Assembly: GCA_001797675.1 (NCBI GenBank)
Contig: MGQB01000030.1
Span: 1 to 40,076, forward strand
Length of the DNA stretch: 40,076 nucleotides
Reading direction: 5' to 3'
Origin: Deltaproteobacteria bacterium RBG_13_43_22
Lineage (GTDB): Bacteria > Desulfobacterota > RBG-13-43-22
The position numbers and the translations under genes are program-made. Of this stretch, positions 1 through 8,258 are shown in pieces. The notes beneath the pieces are model-generated. The model had not been told where the DNA came from. It saw only the letters and a program-made list of their open reading frames with translations, and ran no database searches. The stretch's first letter is position 1, and each line of letters starts with the position of its first letter.

Positions 1-278
1 TTCCCTCCTACCGAGAATTTTCCTCGGTAACATGAATTATGAGTCAATGATCCCTTTATTTTAACCCCCTTGGTAACATTTAATATGATTCAATTCGTCA
101 TTAGATTTTTGTTAGACAGCGACACCGGAAAATAGTATATTATGAAAAATGTGTTGCTACCATTTTGCTACCATAATGCGCCAAAAGGGGAGCAATCAAC
201 AGAAATGACCAGGGGACAACTAATTGATTTAATGCCTACTGTTATCCCCTGGTGTTTGCTGGTAGGGGTTTTGAGTCA
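1..278. other. Left-edge non-coding stretch next to a putative att site
   Basis: No convincing gene is visible. A small hairpin (ACCGAG 10-15 with CTCGGT 23-28) lies at the very edge. TTGCTACCAT occurs twice with an 11-bp period (154-163 and 165-174), which resembles arm-type binding sites of tyrosine integrases. GATTCAATTCGTCATTAG at 87-104 resembles the sequence that opens the tRNA fragment at 273-290 (15 of 18 bases). A 73-codon open frame at 142-363 runs through the tRNA fragment and is not believed. The arrangement suggests the end of an integrated element whose integrase would lie left of the window; that part is inference. Confidence 0.35.
208..253. repeat. Inverted repeat, 13-bp arms with 20-nt loop
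   Basis: ACCAGGGGACAAC (208-220) pairs with GTTATCCCCTGGT (241-253), 12 of 13 positions. It lies 26 bp before the tRNA-Thr 3' fragment. There is no T-run behind it, so it is not a convincing terminator. It may be part of the recombination region. Confidence 0.6.
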
Positions 279-324
279 ATTCGTAATCAGCAGGCCGCGG
301 GTTCAAATCCCATCGCCGGCTCCA
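279..324 (+). other. 3' half of tRNA-Thr(CGU), probable attachment-site scar
   Basis: The sequence begins in the anticodon loop (TTCGTAA, anticodon CGT), continues through the 3' anticodon strand TCAG, the variable region, the T arm with GGGTTCAAATCC, the acceptor strand CGCCGGC, discriminator T and an encoded CCA (322-324). The 5' half is missing: the bases before the loop do not pair with TCAG, and no D arm or 5' acceptor strand is present. The T stem also has a C-A mismatch (GCGGG against CCCAT). A tRNA 3' half is the usual footprint of tyrosine-integrase insertion, so this is best read as an attL/attR copy and not a functional tRNA. Confidence 0.7.
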
Positions 325-474
325 AATAATCCCTCGATTCCTTTCCTCTCTTCCTTGCCTTAAGGCCGATCTTATTAGTTGAAATTCTTTTTTAAAAAAG
401 GTAGTTTAATTATGGACCGAGGAGTTAATGTTCGGTGAAAAATTTCCAGTCCAAACCGTTGGAAGGAAAAAACA

Positions 475-2124
475 TTGAAAATTAAATCCATCCGCAACCT
501 GAGTCGCTTTAAGCACATCATCTGGGTCCTTTTAAAGTACGGGTTTGACGATGTCATTCATCGTCTGGACCTGCCCGGCTCCTTTATCTTGAAACGGATC
601 AACCGCATCAAAGGCCCCCTGACGGTCAATGAACGGATCCGCATGGTCTTTCAGGAACTGGGGCCCACCTTTATTAAATTCGGTCAAATCCTGAGTATGC
701 GGCCTGACTTGGTCCCCGGTCTATTGGTCCTGGAACTGAAAAAATTACAGGATCAGGTCCCGCCTTCCCCTAAACAGGCGGTTCAAACCCTTCTCGAAAA
801 AGCACTGTCCCGGCCCATGAATACTGTTTTTTCGGAATTTGACTGGACCCCTCTCGGATCAGCCTCCTTGGCCCAGGTTCACCGGGCCCGGCTGGCTAAA
901 GAAGATAAAGTGGTAGCCGTCAAGATCCAGCGTCCGGATATCCGCCCCTTGATCCGGGCCGATTTAAATATCCTGACTTACATTGCCGGACGTTTGAATG
1001 AACTCCGGACCTACCAATTATATGACTTCCCGGGTCTGGTGGAGGAGCTCCGATTCAGCCTGACCCGGGAATTGGATTTTACCCGCGAAGCCCGGAATAT
1101 GATGATTTTTCAAAAAACCCTTTCCTACCCGGACCTGATGTTCATCCCCGAGGTCTTTGACGACTACACCACCCCCTATGTCCTGACCATGGAGCTGGTG
1201 GAAGGTATTCGGGTGGATCGGCTGGATGGTTCCTTGTTTAACCGGGAAAAACTGGCTCGAAACGGGGCCAGAATCATGCTGGATCAGATACTCCGTCAGG
1301 GGTTTTTTCATGCCGATCCTCACCAGGGCAACTTGCTGATCATGGAAGACGGACGCTTGTGTTTTCTGGACTGGGGTATGACCGGCCGAATTACCCGTGA
1401 TTTGCGTCATCGCCTGATAGATTTGATTCAGGCCTTGATCCAAAAAGACAGCGAGACCATTCTTCGTCTCATCCCCCATCTTACAGCCGATGCCCCTTCC
1501 GACCTCAATCGCAACCGATTGGAAAGAGATCTGTTGGATCTGATCGATTCCTATTATGATTTTTCATTAAAAGAAATCCAGATCGGGGAAATAGTCTTGT
1601 CTTTGATGAATCTGCTTAATGAACATCGTCTGCGTATCCGTTCGGACTTTGCCCTGATGAGCCGGGCCTTGCTGGCCTTGGAAGGATTGGGAAAGGAGTT
1701 GGCCCCGGATTTCAACCTGATTGAAGAGGCCCGTATCTTAATCGCCGAACTGGTTAAGGAACGGTGGTCCATAAAAACGCTTTCGGAAGATCTCCGCTCC
1801 CAGGGAATGAATTTGTACGATCTGGTTCAGGATTTTCCGGCCAGGTTGCAAGCCCTTTTTCGAAAAGTGGATAAGGGAGACCTGACTTTTACCTTCAAAC
1901 ATACCGGACTTTCCGCCTTGAATACCACCCTGGAAAGGATCAGCAACCGGGTCACCTTCGGGATCATTATCGCCGCCCTGATTGTCGGCTCTTCCATGAT
2001 CATCACCACCGGCGTCAAACCCCTGCTGTTCGGTTTTCCGGCCCTCGGCGTGGTGGGTTATCTGGTTTCCGGCATTCTTGGAATATGGTTAATCATTAAT
2101 ATATTAAGAAAGAAGAAATTTTAA
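475..2124 (+). CDS. ABC1/AarF/UbiB family kinase-like membrane protein
   Basis: A 549-residue member of the UbiB/AarF/ABC1 protein-kinase-like family, ATPases tied to ubiquinone or isoprenoid-lipid metabolism. Family marks are visible: KFGQ near residue 65, the Ala-rich nucleotide loop here written GSASLAQVH, the VAVKIQRP lysine, HADPHQGN at 279-286 for the catalytic loop, and LDWG with Asp299 for metal binding (most members have LDFG). Two hydrophobic helices at about 498-520 and 522-545 form the usual C-terminal membrane anchor. The TTG start is chosen because GGAAGG lies 8 nt upstream and the N-terminus fits the family. No ubiquinone pathway gene is nearby, so the lipid substrate is unknown. 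It is separated from the LysR gene by only 37 nt. Confidence 0.9.
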   Translation: MKIKSIRNLSRFKHIIWVLLKYGFDDVIHRLDLPGSFILKRINRIKGPLTVNERIRMVFQELGPTFIKFGQILSMRPDLVPGLLVLELKKLQDQVPPSPKQAVQTLLEKALSRPMNTVFSEFDWTPLGSASLAQVHRARLAKEDKVVAVKIQRPDIRPLIRADLNILTYIAGRLNELRTYQLYDFPGLVEELRFSLTRELDFTREARNMMIFQKTLSYPDLMFIPEVFDDYTTPYVLTMELVEGIRVDRLDGSLFNREKLARNGARIMLDQILRQGFFHADPHQGNLLIMEDGRLCFLDWGMTGRITRDLRHRLIDLIQALIQKDSETILRLIPHLTADAPSDLNRNRLERDLLDLIDSYYDFSLKEIQIGEIVLSLMNLLNEHRLRIRSDFALMSRALLALEGLGKELAPDFNLIEEARILIAELVKERWSIKTLSEDLRSQGMNLYDLVQDFPARLQALFRKVDKGDLTFTFKHTGLSALNTTLERISNRVTFGIIIAALIVGSSMIITTGVKPLLFGFPALGVVGYLVSGILGIWLIINILRKKKF

Positions 2125-2161
2125 TATAGAAGTTGTTTGGGGCGTCAGGAGATTTATTTTC

Positions 2162-3052
2162 ATGGATTTTAGACGATTGGAAGTTTTCACCAAGGTCTTT
2201 CAACAAAAAAGTTTTTCCAAGGCCGGACAGTCTCTTTATCTATCCCAACCCACGGTCAGTGAACACATCCGTCTTTTGGAAGAAGACCTGGGTCTGATCC
2301 TCTTCGACCGCCAGGGCAAAGAAATTTTGCCCACACCGGCCGGACGCCTTCTCTATCAATATGCCGCACAACTGATGGCCCTTCGGGATGAATCCTTCAG
2401 GGCCATTAAACAGTTCCGGGACAAAGGGACCGGCGATTTATTGATCGGCGGCAGCAACATACCCGGACAATATCTCCTCCCCCCTCTCTTGGGACAATTC
2501 AAAGCGCAATTTCCCCGCATCAGGATCCGCCTTAGGATCGGGGATACTCGGCTTATCCGGGACAGCCTTTTAGAAGGGGCGATTGAACTCGGCCTGGTGG
2601 GAGCCCCGGTAGAGCACCGACAGGTTCTCTGCGATTTCTGGACAACGGATCAGATGATCTGTGTTGCTCCTCCAGGAGATCGATATAAGACCACTAAAGC
2701 CGTTTCCCCTGAAGAAATCCTCAAATTCCCCTTTATCTTCAGGGAAAAAGGCTCGGGGACCGGAACCGCCATAGAACAAGCCCTGAAAAAAATTAATTTA
2801 GATGTAAAAAACCTGAGGATCGTCGCCGAGATGGGCAGTAATGAAGCAATCCGCCAGGCCGTCAAGTCCGGGGTGGGGATTTCCATTATCTCCAAACGTG
2901 CGGCAAAGGAAGATTTGGAACATGGACTCCTGCAGGAGATCAGGATTAAAAAACTCCCTCTCCTCCGGGATTTTTTTCTCATCACCTTGAAACAAAGGAC
3001 GCTTTCGCCCTTGGCCCTGGAATTTAAGGAGTTTATTTTAAAGGCGGTTTAG
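2162..3052 (+). CDS. LysR-family regulator, probably selenium-metabolism associated
   Basis: A 296-residue LysR-type transcription factor. Residues 1-60 form the winged helix-turn-helix (SFSKAGQSLYLSQPTVSEHI, then RLLEEDLG), and about 90-296 form the periplasmic-binding-like effector domain. ATG follows AGGAG at a normal distance. The gene sits directly before selD. A LysR subgroup linked to selenium metabolism is recognised in anaerobic bacteria, and this context fits it, but membership is inferred from position and general resemblance, not from a profile search. It may control selD or other selenium genes. The spacer to selD holds an imperfect hairpin repeat and no obvious LysR box. Confidence 0.85.
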   Translation: MDFRRLEVFTKVFQQKSFSKAGQSLYLSQPTVSEHIRLLEEDLGLILFDRQGKEILPTPAGRLLYQYAAQLMALRDESFRAIKQFRDKGTGDLLIGGSNIPGQYLLPPLLGQFKAQFPRIRIRLRIGDTRLIRDSLLEGAIELGLVGAPVEHRQVLCDFWTTDQMICVAPPGDRYKTTKAVSPEEILKFPFIFREKGSGTGTAIEQALKKINLDVKNLRIVAEMGSNEAIRQAVKSGVGISIISKRAAKEDLEHGLLQEIRIKKLPLLRDFFLITLKQRTLSPLALEFKEFILKAV

Positions 3053-3070
3053 TTAAAGAGACAAACAAGA

Positions 3071-3147
3071 ATCCAGAAGCCGGGAGTCAGGAGCCGGAAT
3101 AAAACCTTTTTCCTCTGGATTCTGGATTCTGACTTCTGGCTTCTATT
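3071..3147. repeat. Spacer hairpin repeat (ccagaa/gtcag word family)
   Basis: Two arms of about 25-30 nt, 3071-3100 and 3114-3147, are near reverse complements (AGAAGCC.G.AGTCAG.A.CC.GAA in both). Each arm is made of short words such as ATCCAGAA, AGTCAG and AGCC. It fills most of the lysR-selD spacer and is one of about nine such spacers in the window. Confidence 0.75.
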
Positions 3148-3191
3148 CCTCATCGTCAAGACAACAGAACTGGTTTTTAAAGGAGATTACC

Positions 3192-4244
3192 ATGGCCGAT
3201 AAACCTCCAATAAATTTAGTCAACGGCGCCCGGGCCGCCGGCTGAGCCTCCAAGCTGGGTCCGGGAGACCTGCAGGACATACTGGCTGACCTGCCTTTGG
3301 AAACCGATCCCAATTTGTTGGTGGGCAGGGAGACCTCCGACGATGCCGGCGTCTATAAATTACGAGATGATCTGGCTTTGATCCAGACCCTTGATTTTTT
3401 TACTCCCATTGTCAATGACCCCTATACCTTCGGCCAAATTGCCGCTGTCAATGCCTTAAGCGATATCTATGCCATGGGGGGCAGGCCGTTGACGGCCATG
3501 AATATCGTTTGTTTTCCCAAAAAGACCCTGGACAAGTCGGTCTTAAAGGAAATCCTTAAGGGCGGACTGGAAAAAATTCATGAAGCCGGGGCCTTGTTGA
3601 TCGGCGGCCACAGTGTTGATGATCTGGAATTAAAATACGGTCTTTCAGTAACAGGAATCGTTCACCCCGATAAGGTTATGACCAATGCCGGAGCACGGCC
3701 CGGAGACCGGCTGATTCTGACCAAACCGATCGGTACCGGTATTATTGCCACAGCCTTAAAAGGGAAAGCGGCCTCCCGGGAGGCCGAGGAGGCTATGATC
3801 CAGACCATGTTGGAATCCAATCGTATCGGTGCGGAGGTCATGCAGGAAATTGGGGCCCGGGCCTGCACGGATATCACCGGGTTCGGTCTGCTGGGTCATG
3901 CCCTGGAAATGGCCTCGGCCTCCCAATGTTCGATGAAGGTCATTGCCTCTCAAGTCCCCATCATCCCTTACGCCCTGGAATATTCTCAAATGGGTATGGT
4001 CCCCGGCGGCACCCATGCCAATCGAAGTTTTTGTCATCGCTCTCTGCAGGTCGATCCGGCCATACCCGGTTATCTGCTCGACATCCTATCCGACGCCCAG
4101 ACTTCCGGAGGGTTATTGATAGCCGTGTCTGCCGATCGGGCCCTGTCCCTGTTGGAACAATTGAAACAGAGGGGTTTGAAGGAAGCTTCTCTGATAGGGC
4201 AAGTCACCGAACTCTCACCAGAAACGATTTCTGTTTTGCCATAA
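3192..4244 (+). CDS. selD: Selenide, water dikinase SelD, selenocysteine-containing
   Basis: SelD makes selenophosphate from selenide and ATP, the selenium donor for selenocysteine and modified tRNA. A frame-only reading starts at 3297, but ATG 3192, preceded by AAGGAG, opens the same frame and meets an in-frame TGA at 3243-3245 (codon 18). Read as selenocysteine this gives AAG-U-ASKLGPGDL, the SelD active-site motif, where many organisms have Cys, with the catalytic Lys at 21. The product is then 350 residues, the normal length. Further family marks are the DDAGVY segment, GGHSVDD and the DITGFGLLGH motif. A stem-loop follows the UGA (see next entry). The gene is followed after 12 nt by a histidine kinase gene, which is probably a separate unit. 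Confidence 0.95.
3246..3280 (+). promoter_or_regulatory. Putative bacterial SECIS element of selD
   Basis: Downstream of the UGA, GGGTC (3257-3261) pairs with GACCT (3267-3271) around the loop CGGGA (3262-3266), with a possible extension by a U-G pair. The apical loop has G in its second position and lies about 17-21 nt after the UGA, which is within the spacing known for SelB-bound elements. Structure was judged by eye only. Confidence 0.6.
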
Positions 4245-4256
4245 TGGGTTGACCTG

Positions 4257-5516
4257 ATGCACTCTTTTCGATTCACGGTTCTAAGGGTCGCCCTCTTTTT
4301 ATTCCTGTTACTCTCTTCTGCCTCCATCCTTTACACCACTGCTCAAAACACACGATCAGCACGGGAACTTTCCGATCAGGCTATGGAAGGGACGGCTCTG
4401 ACCCTGGCTTCCACGGTCGAAGCGGAACTTCGTTCCGGCGACCAGCTGGCAACACAGCATGTTCGTCGTATCTTTTCTGATCGGGTGGTCGCTTATGCTT
4501 TGGTATCCGACAAAAAAGGGGGAATCCAGTTTCATACTAATCCAGGACTAATCGAAACCCAGCTAAAAGAAGAAAAATTGGATCAATGGCTTCAATCCGG
4601 AAAAGCCTATGGACGACGTATCACGCTCCGGACCGGCCTCCCGGCTTTTGAATTTAATTACCCCCTCCATCTTCCTGATGGGCGGTCGGAACTGCTTCGG
4701 ATAGTACTCCACACCTATCCTGCCGATCAAATTGTTTCAAAAGCCCAGAGGATGTGGTGGACCGTCGGGCTGGTCCTCTTGATCCTTTGGGCCATTGGAA
4801 TACTTTTCGACCGGATGTTTGCCCGGCAACTTCGTCTTCAGAAAAAATTGCAAAGAAGCGAGCAATTGGCCCTGATTGGGCAGATGACGGCGGTGTTGGC
4901 CCATGAGATTCGCAATGCCCTGGGAAGCATTAAAGGATATACTCAATGGATAAACGAAAAGATGGAAAGCTCAGATCCCATAAAAACAGGGTTGTCTTTT
5001 GTATTAAAGGGGATTGAACGAATTGAATCCCTGGTCCGAGACCTGCTTATTTTTTCCCGTGAGGAGACTTACCGCCTTGAGCCGTTAGCCGTTGATCCGA
5101 TCATCCAAGAGGTCATCAATTCGGAAATTTTTCAAGGAGAAAAAAAAATTGAGACCACGATTGAACCCGGAATACAAGTTTTTGCCGACAAAGAGAAGGT
5201 TCACCGGATTTTGCTCAACGGCATCCAAAATGCCCTGCAAGTGATGGAAGGCGGTCGGGATCTTCAAATTAAGGCTGATTCTAAAGGAAAATGGGTGGAA
5301 ATCCGTATTGAAGATTCCGGACCGGGAATTCCGGAAGAGGAATGCTCCAGACTCTTCACCCCTTTTCATACAACCAAAACAACCGGCACCGGATTGGGTT
5401 TGGCCTATTCCAAAAAGGTGATTGAAGGGATGGGAGGGGAAATCAGTCTGTTCAATCATCCGGAGCACACTGGAGCTGTTTTGAAAATCAAACTACCTAA
5501 GACAGCGAGGTCTTGA
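4257..5516 (+). CDS. Sensor histidine kinase (NtrB/ZraS-like)
   Basis: A 419-residue membrane histidine kinase. A first membrane helix (about 7-28) and a second (about 166-188) flank an extracytoplasmic sensor domain of about 135 residues that I cannot assign to a family. The H-box AVLAHEIRNALGSIKGY carries the phosphorylated His216. The ATPase domain shows the N-box (ILLNGIQNALQ), G1 (EDSGPGIP) and G2 (TGTGLGLA). It is followed after 1 nt by the response-regulator gene, so the two form one operon and surely a cognate pair. The signal is unknown; ZraS-like kinases sense periplasmic metal or envelope stress, which is compatible with the secreted target genes downstream. Confidence 0.93.
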   Translation: MHSFRFTVLRVALFLFLLLSSASILYTTAQNTRSARELSDQAMEGTALTLASTVEAELRSGDQLATQHVRRIFSDRVVAYALVSDKKGGIQFHTNPGLIETQLKEEKLDQWLQSGKAYGRRITLRTGLPAFEFNYPLHLPDGRSELLRIVLHTYPADQIVSKAQRMWWTVGLVLLILWAIGILFDRMFARQLRLQKKLQRSEQLALIGQMTAVLAHEIRNALGSIKGYTQWINEKMESSDPIKTGLSFVLKGIERIESLVRDLLIFSREETYRLEPLAVDPIIQEVINSEIFQGEKKIETTIEPGIQVFADKEKVHRILLNGIQNALQVMEGGRDLQIKADSKGKWVEIRIEDSGPGIPEEECSRLFTPFHTTKTTGTGLGLAYSKKVIEGMGGEISLFNHPEHTGAVLKIKLPKTARS

Positions 5517-5517
5517 A

Positions 5518-6846
5518 ATGAGCCGTTCAATCTTGGTTGTCGAAGATGATGAATTGATGCGTTCTTTCCTTACCCAAATTCTAACCGAAGAAGGATATCA
5601 GGTGTATTCGGCCGGAGACGGAAAAGAGGGATTGGAAAAAATACGAGACGCCGACTTTGACCTGGTCATTACCGATCTTAAAATGCCGAAACTTTCCGGG
5701 ATAGACCTGATGCGTGTAATTCGGAAAGAGAAACCGGAAATCCGTTGGATCATTATAACCGCCTTCGGTTCCATCAGTAACGCCGTCGAGGCCATCAAGG
5801 CCGGGGCGGCCGATTATTTAACCAAACCGTTTCGAGACCCGGAAGAATTACGCCATGTCATCCGGCGGTTTTTTAAAGAGGCCGATGACGAAAAGACCAT
5901 TTCCCTGCTATCCGAGGAATTAGGAAAACAATTCCCTCCCCTGGAAATGATCTTTTCAGGGGAAAAAATGAAGGAGATCCGCAAACTGGTTCAGGAGGTC
6001 GCTCCCACATCGGCCAGTGTTTTAATCAGCGGTCCCAGCGGAACGGGAAAAGAATTGGTGGCCCGGGTGATCCATCAACTGAGTCTGCGAAAAGCAAAGC
6101 CTTTCATCGCGGTTCATTGTGCCTCCCTGGCAGAGACCCTTTTGGAAAGTGAACTTTTCGGGCATGAACGCGGGGCCTTTACTGGGGCCATAAACACTCG
6201 AAAGGGACGGTTTGAACTGGCGAACGAAGGAACTGTTTTTCTGGATGAGGTGGGAGAGATATCTCCATCGGTTCAGGTAAAACTCCTCCGGGTCCTCCAG
6301 GAAAGGGAATTTGAACGGGTCGGGGGGACAAGGGTCATCCCGGTTGATATTCGGATCATCTCAGCCACCAACAAAGATCTCAAGACGGAAGTGGCCGGCG
6401 GCCGGTTTCGCGAGGATCTTTTTTACCGGCTTCATGTTTTTCCCCTCAACCTGCCTCCCCTGATTGAGCGTCGGGAAGCTATTATCCCTCTGGCCGAATA
6501 TTTTGCAGGAAAATTCAAGGCATCTTTAGGAAAAAAAATCTCCGGATTTAGTCCGAAGGCTCAAGCATTGCTGCTTGGTTATCCCTGGCCGGGAAATATT
6601 CGGGAATTGCAAAACGTGGTTGAGCGAGCGGTTATCCTTTCCAGGGGTCTAATAGAGGCACCGCACCTGAATCTACATCCACCGGAGGAATCGGCCGGAA
6701 TTGAAAAAGGGCTGCTCCAAAGCAGCGAACGGGCATTGGTCCAAAAGGTTTTGGAAGAAACGGGAGGCAATAGAAAGGCGGCCGCCCGGGTTTTGGGCAT
6801 TTCCCTTAGAACCCTCCAATATCGGATTAAAGAGTACGAACTCTGA
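5518..6846 (+). CDS. NtrC-family sigma-54-dependent response regulator
   Basis: A 442-residue activator in three parts. The receiver domain (1-120) has the acidic pair at 10-11, the phosphoacceptor Asp53 in [10 protein letters not shown] and the LTKPF lysine. The AAA+ domain (about 145-380) has Walker A GPSGTGKE at 172-179, the sigma-54 contact loop GAFTGA at 219-224 and Walker B VFLDEVGE. The C-terminal Fis-type helix-turn-helix ends [21 protein letters not shown]. It lies 1 nt after the kinase gene. A perfect sigma-54 promoter and two matching palindromes occur in the 332-nt spacer behind it, so its closest target is probably the operon starting at 7179. Confidence 0.95.
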   Translation: MSRSILVVEDDELMRSFLTQILTEEGYQVYSAGDGKEGLEKIRDADFDLVITDLKMPKLSGIDLMRVIRKEKPEIRWIIITAFGSISNAVEAIKAGAADYLTKPFRDPEELRHVIRRFFKEADDEKTISLLSEELGKQFPPLEMIFSGEKMKEIRKLVQEVAPTSASVLISGPSGTGKELVARVIHQLSLRKAKPFIAVHCASLAETLLESELFGHERGAFTGAINTRKGRFELANEGTVFLDEVGEISPSVQVKLLRVLQEREFERVGGTRVIPVDIRIISATNKDLKTEVAGGRFREDLFYRLHVFPLNLPPLIERREAIIPLAEYFAGKFKASLGKKISGFSPKAQALLLGYPWPGNIRELQNVVERAVILSRGLIEAPHLNLHPPEESAGIEKGLLQSSERALVQKVLEETGGNRKAAARVLGISLRTLQYRIKEYEL

Positions 6847-7004
6847 AAGATTGGTCCAAGACGCCATCGAGTCTCTTAGAAGTTGGATCGCTCGTATCCC
6901 CCTTCTTATTTACATAATAACCCTTGTTTTAAAAAGCCTTCACGATCCTTCAGGAAAACACTAAGCATAAAAATTGAGGTTCTCCGAACTTTTATCATAC
7001 AAAA

Positions 7005-7038
7005 TGCATTCTTTGCATCCCGACCTGCATATTTTGCA
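7005..7038. promoter_or_regulatory. Paired TGCA-N5-TGCA palindromes, putative activator sites
   Basis: TGCATTCTTTGCA (7005-7017) and TGCATATTTTGCA (7026-7038) share the pattern TGCA-N5-TGCA. Their starts are 21 bp apart, two helical turns, so both would face the same side of the DNA. They lie about 90-120 bp upstream of the -24/-12 promoter, the usual enhancer distance for NtrC-type proteins. Confidence 0.6.
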
Positions 7039-7040
7039 CT

Positions 7041-7071
7041 CATTAAAATGTTTATTCCCGAACATTTAATG
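7041..7071. repeat. Inverted repeat between enhancer sites and sigma-54 promoter
   Basis: CATTAAAATGTT (7041-7052) is the reverse complement of AACATTTAATG (7061-7071) apart from one extra A, with an 8-nt loop. It starts 2 bp behind the second TGCA palindrome. It may be a third protein-binding site (for example for IHF-like or repressor proteins). Confidence 0.5.
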
Positions 7072-7124
7072 ATTATTCTTGATTTTTTTATGAATTGACA
7101 ATCAGTTATGAACCAGAACTTAAT

Positions 7125-7140
7125 TGGCACATCCTTTGCT
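7125..7140 (+). promoter_or_regulatory. Sigma-54 (-24/-12) promoter
   Basis: TGGCAC-ATCCT-TTGCT matches the consensus TGGCAC-N5-TTGCW at every defined position. Transcription would start near 7151-7153, about 26 nt before the ATG at 7179. The gene just upstream encodes an NtrC-family activator. Confidence 0.85.
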
Positions 7141-7178
7141 TGTTTAGATAATACAACAACAGATTAAAGAGGGAATTT

Positions 7179-7493
7179 ATGATAAAAAAAGTAGTTATCA
7201 CCTTATTGACCGGGGCCATATTGGTTACCGCCACCCTGCCGTTAACGGTTCAAGCCGGGCGGGGAGGCGGTGGCGGCGGAGGGCCAATGGGAGGGACCTC
7301 TCTGCGGACGAAAACCAGAATTCAAGACCGGGATCAATTGCGTCTTCGGGATGGATCCTGCACCAACTCGACCGCAAACCAGGCGGGTTCCGGGTTCAAG
7401 AAAGGGAACACCTACGGTCCTGGTGACGGTACGGGTAATGCTGGGGTCGGACCGAAAAATGGGACGGGCTACGGCGCGCCTTCAAATAGATAA
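7179..7493 (+). CDS. Small Gly-rich secreted protein
   Basis: A 104-residue protein with a clear Sec signal peptide (KK, hydrophobic 6-22, predicted cut after VQA near residue 26). The mature part starts with a run of glycines, then a charged stretch (KTRIQDRDQLRLRD), a lone Cys at about residue 61, and a C-terminal Gly/Asn/Thr segment (GPGDGTGNAGVGPKNGTGYG). I do not recognise a named family. It is the first gene behind the sigma-54 promoter at 7125 and so is probably induced by the two-component system at 4257-6846. The reading frame is supported by the signal peptide and by an AGAGGGA ribosome site. Role unknown; the position suggests an envelope or extracellular stress function. Confidence 0.75.
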   Translation: MIKKVVITLLTGAILVTATLPLTVQAGRGGGGGGGPMGGTSLRTKTRIQDRDQLRLRDGSCTNSTANQAGSGFKKGNTYGPGDGTGNAGVGPKNGTGYGAPSNR

Positions 7494-7634
7494 CCAACCG
7501 GACAGGGTGATTAGGGGATAACCATCTCATTCTCAGTTCAAGGTTGTCGGGAGGTTGAAATCCTGTATTCCAATCTCCCTCGATTTGTTTTAGGAGCAGG
7601 ATCGAAAAGTTAACTTCATGAGATTATTTATTCA

Positions 7635-8201
7635 ATGAAAAAAAGATATGTATCCTTTTCCATTTTAGGAGCCTTGATCCTTTTATTCGGCATAGGCTTA
7701 TGGGTTCATCATCTTGAGGACCAGGATTTTTATCAAAAAGGGGGGCCAGGATGGCAGATGGGGAATAATCCCCCTGAAAAAGTTGATTTCAGACCTGCCT
7801 CCAATCCTCTTTATAAAAACTCCTGTGGGGGATGCCATTTTCCTTTTTCGCCCGGATTGCTTCCTGCCCTTTCCTGGAAATTAATCTTGGATCGTCTAGA
7901 AAACCATTTCGGTGAGCAGGTATCCATCGATCCCAGATCCAGAGAAGAGATTCTTAACTATTTAATGGAAAATGGGGCAGACCGGGCAGGGTCCAAAAAG
8001 TCGACCAAGATCATGAATAGTCTTAATGGCCAAATTCCCTTGCGTATTACGGAGATTCCAATAATGCAAAAAAAACACCGGGGGATTAAACCGGAGGTCC
8101 TTAGCCGAAAGGCCATAGGATCATTATCCAATTGCGTCGCTTGTCATACAACGGCTGAGCGGGGGATCTTCAATGAAGATTTTGTGAAGATTCCCGATTA
8201 A
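7635..8201 (+). CDS. Dihaem cytochrome c (DHC-like)
   Basis: A 188-residue protein with an N-terminal signal/anchor helix (about 7-25) and two haem c motifs, CGGCH at 64-68 and CVACH at 167-171. Spacing and length fit the DHC-type dihaem cytochrome c family, periplasmic electron carriers often coupled to a membrane cytochrome b. No cytochrome b gene is next to it; the neighbour downstream is a large membrane protein of unknown kind. It lies 141 nt behind the Gly-rich gene with no obvious promoter of its own, so co-transcription from 7125 is likely. The axial ligands cannot be assigned. Confidence 0.85.
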   Translation: MKKRYVSFSILGALILLFGIGLWVHHLEDQDFYQKGGPGWQMGNNPPEKVDFRPASNPLYKNSCGGCHFPFSPGLLPALSWKLILDRLENHFGEQVSIDPRSREEILNYLMENGADRAGSKKSTKIMNSLNGQIPLRITEIPIMQKKHRGIKPEVLSRKAIGSLSNCVACHTTAERGIFNEDFVKIPD

Positions 8202-8258
8202 AAATTTTACACTGCCGACTTAAAACAAGATTCGCAAGACCAGAAAATTGACCGGATA

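Noticed and set aside
142..363. A 73-residue gene
   Set aside because: It overlaps the tRNA fragment and inverted repeat, and its sequence resembles no protein.
3297..4244. SelD as a shorter protein starting at 3297
   Set aside because: It would lack the active-site loop; the upstream frame with a strong ribosome site and UGA at the active-site position explains the gene fully.
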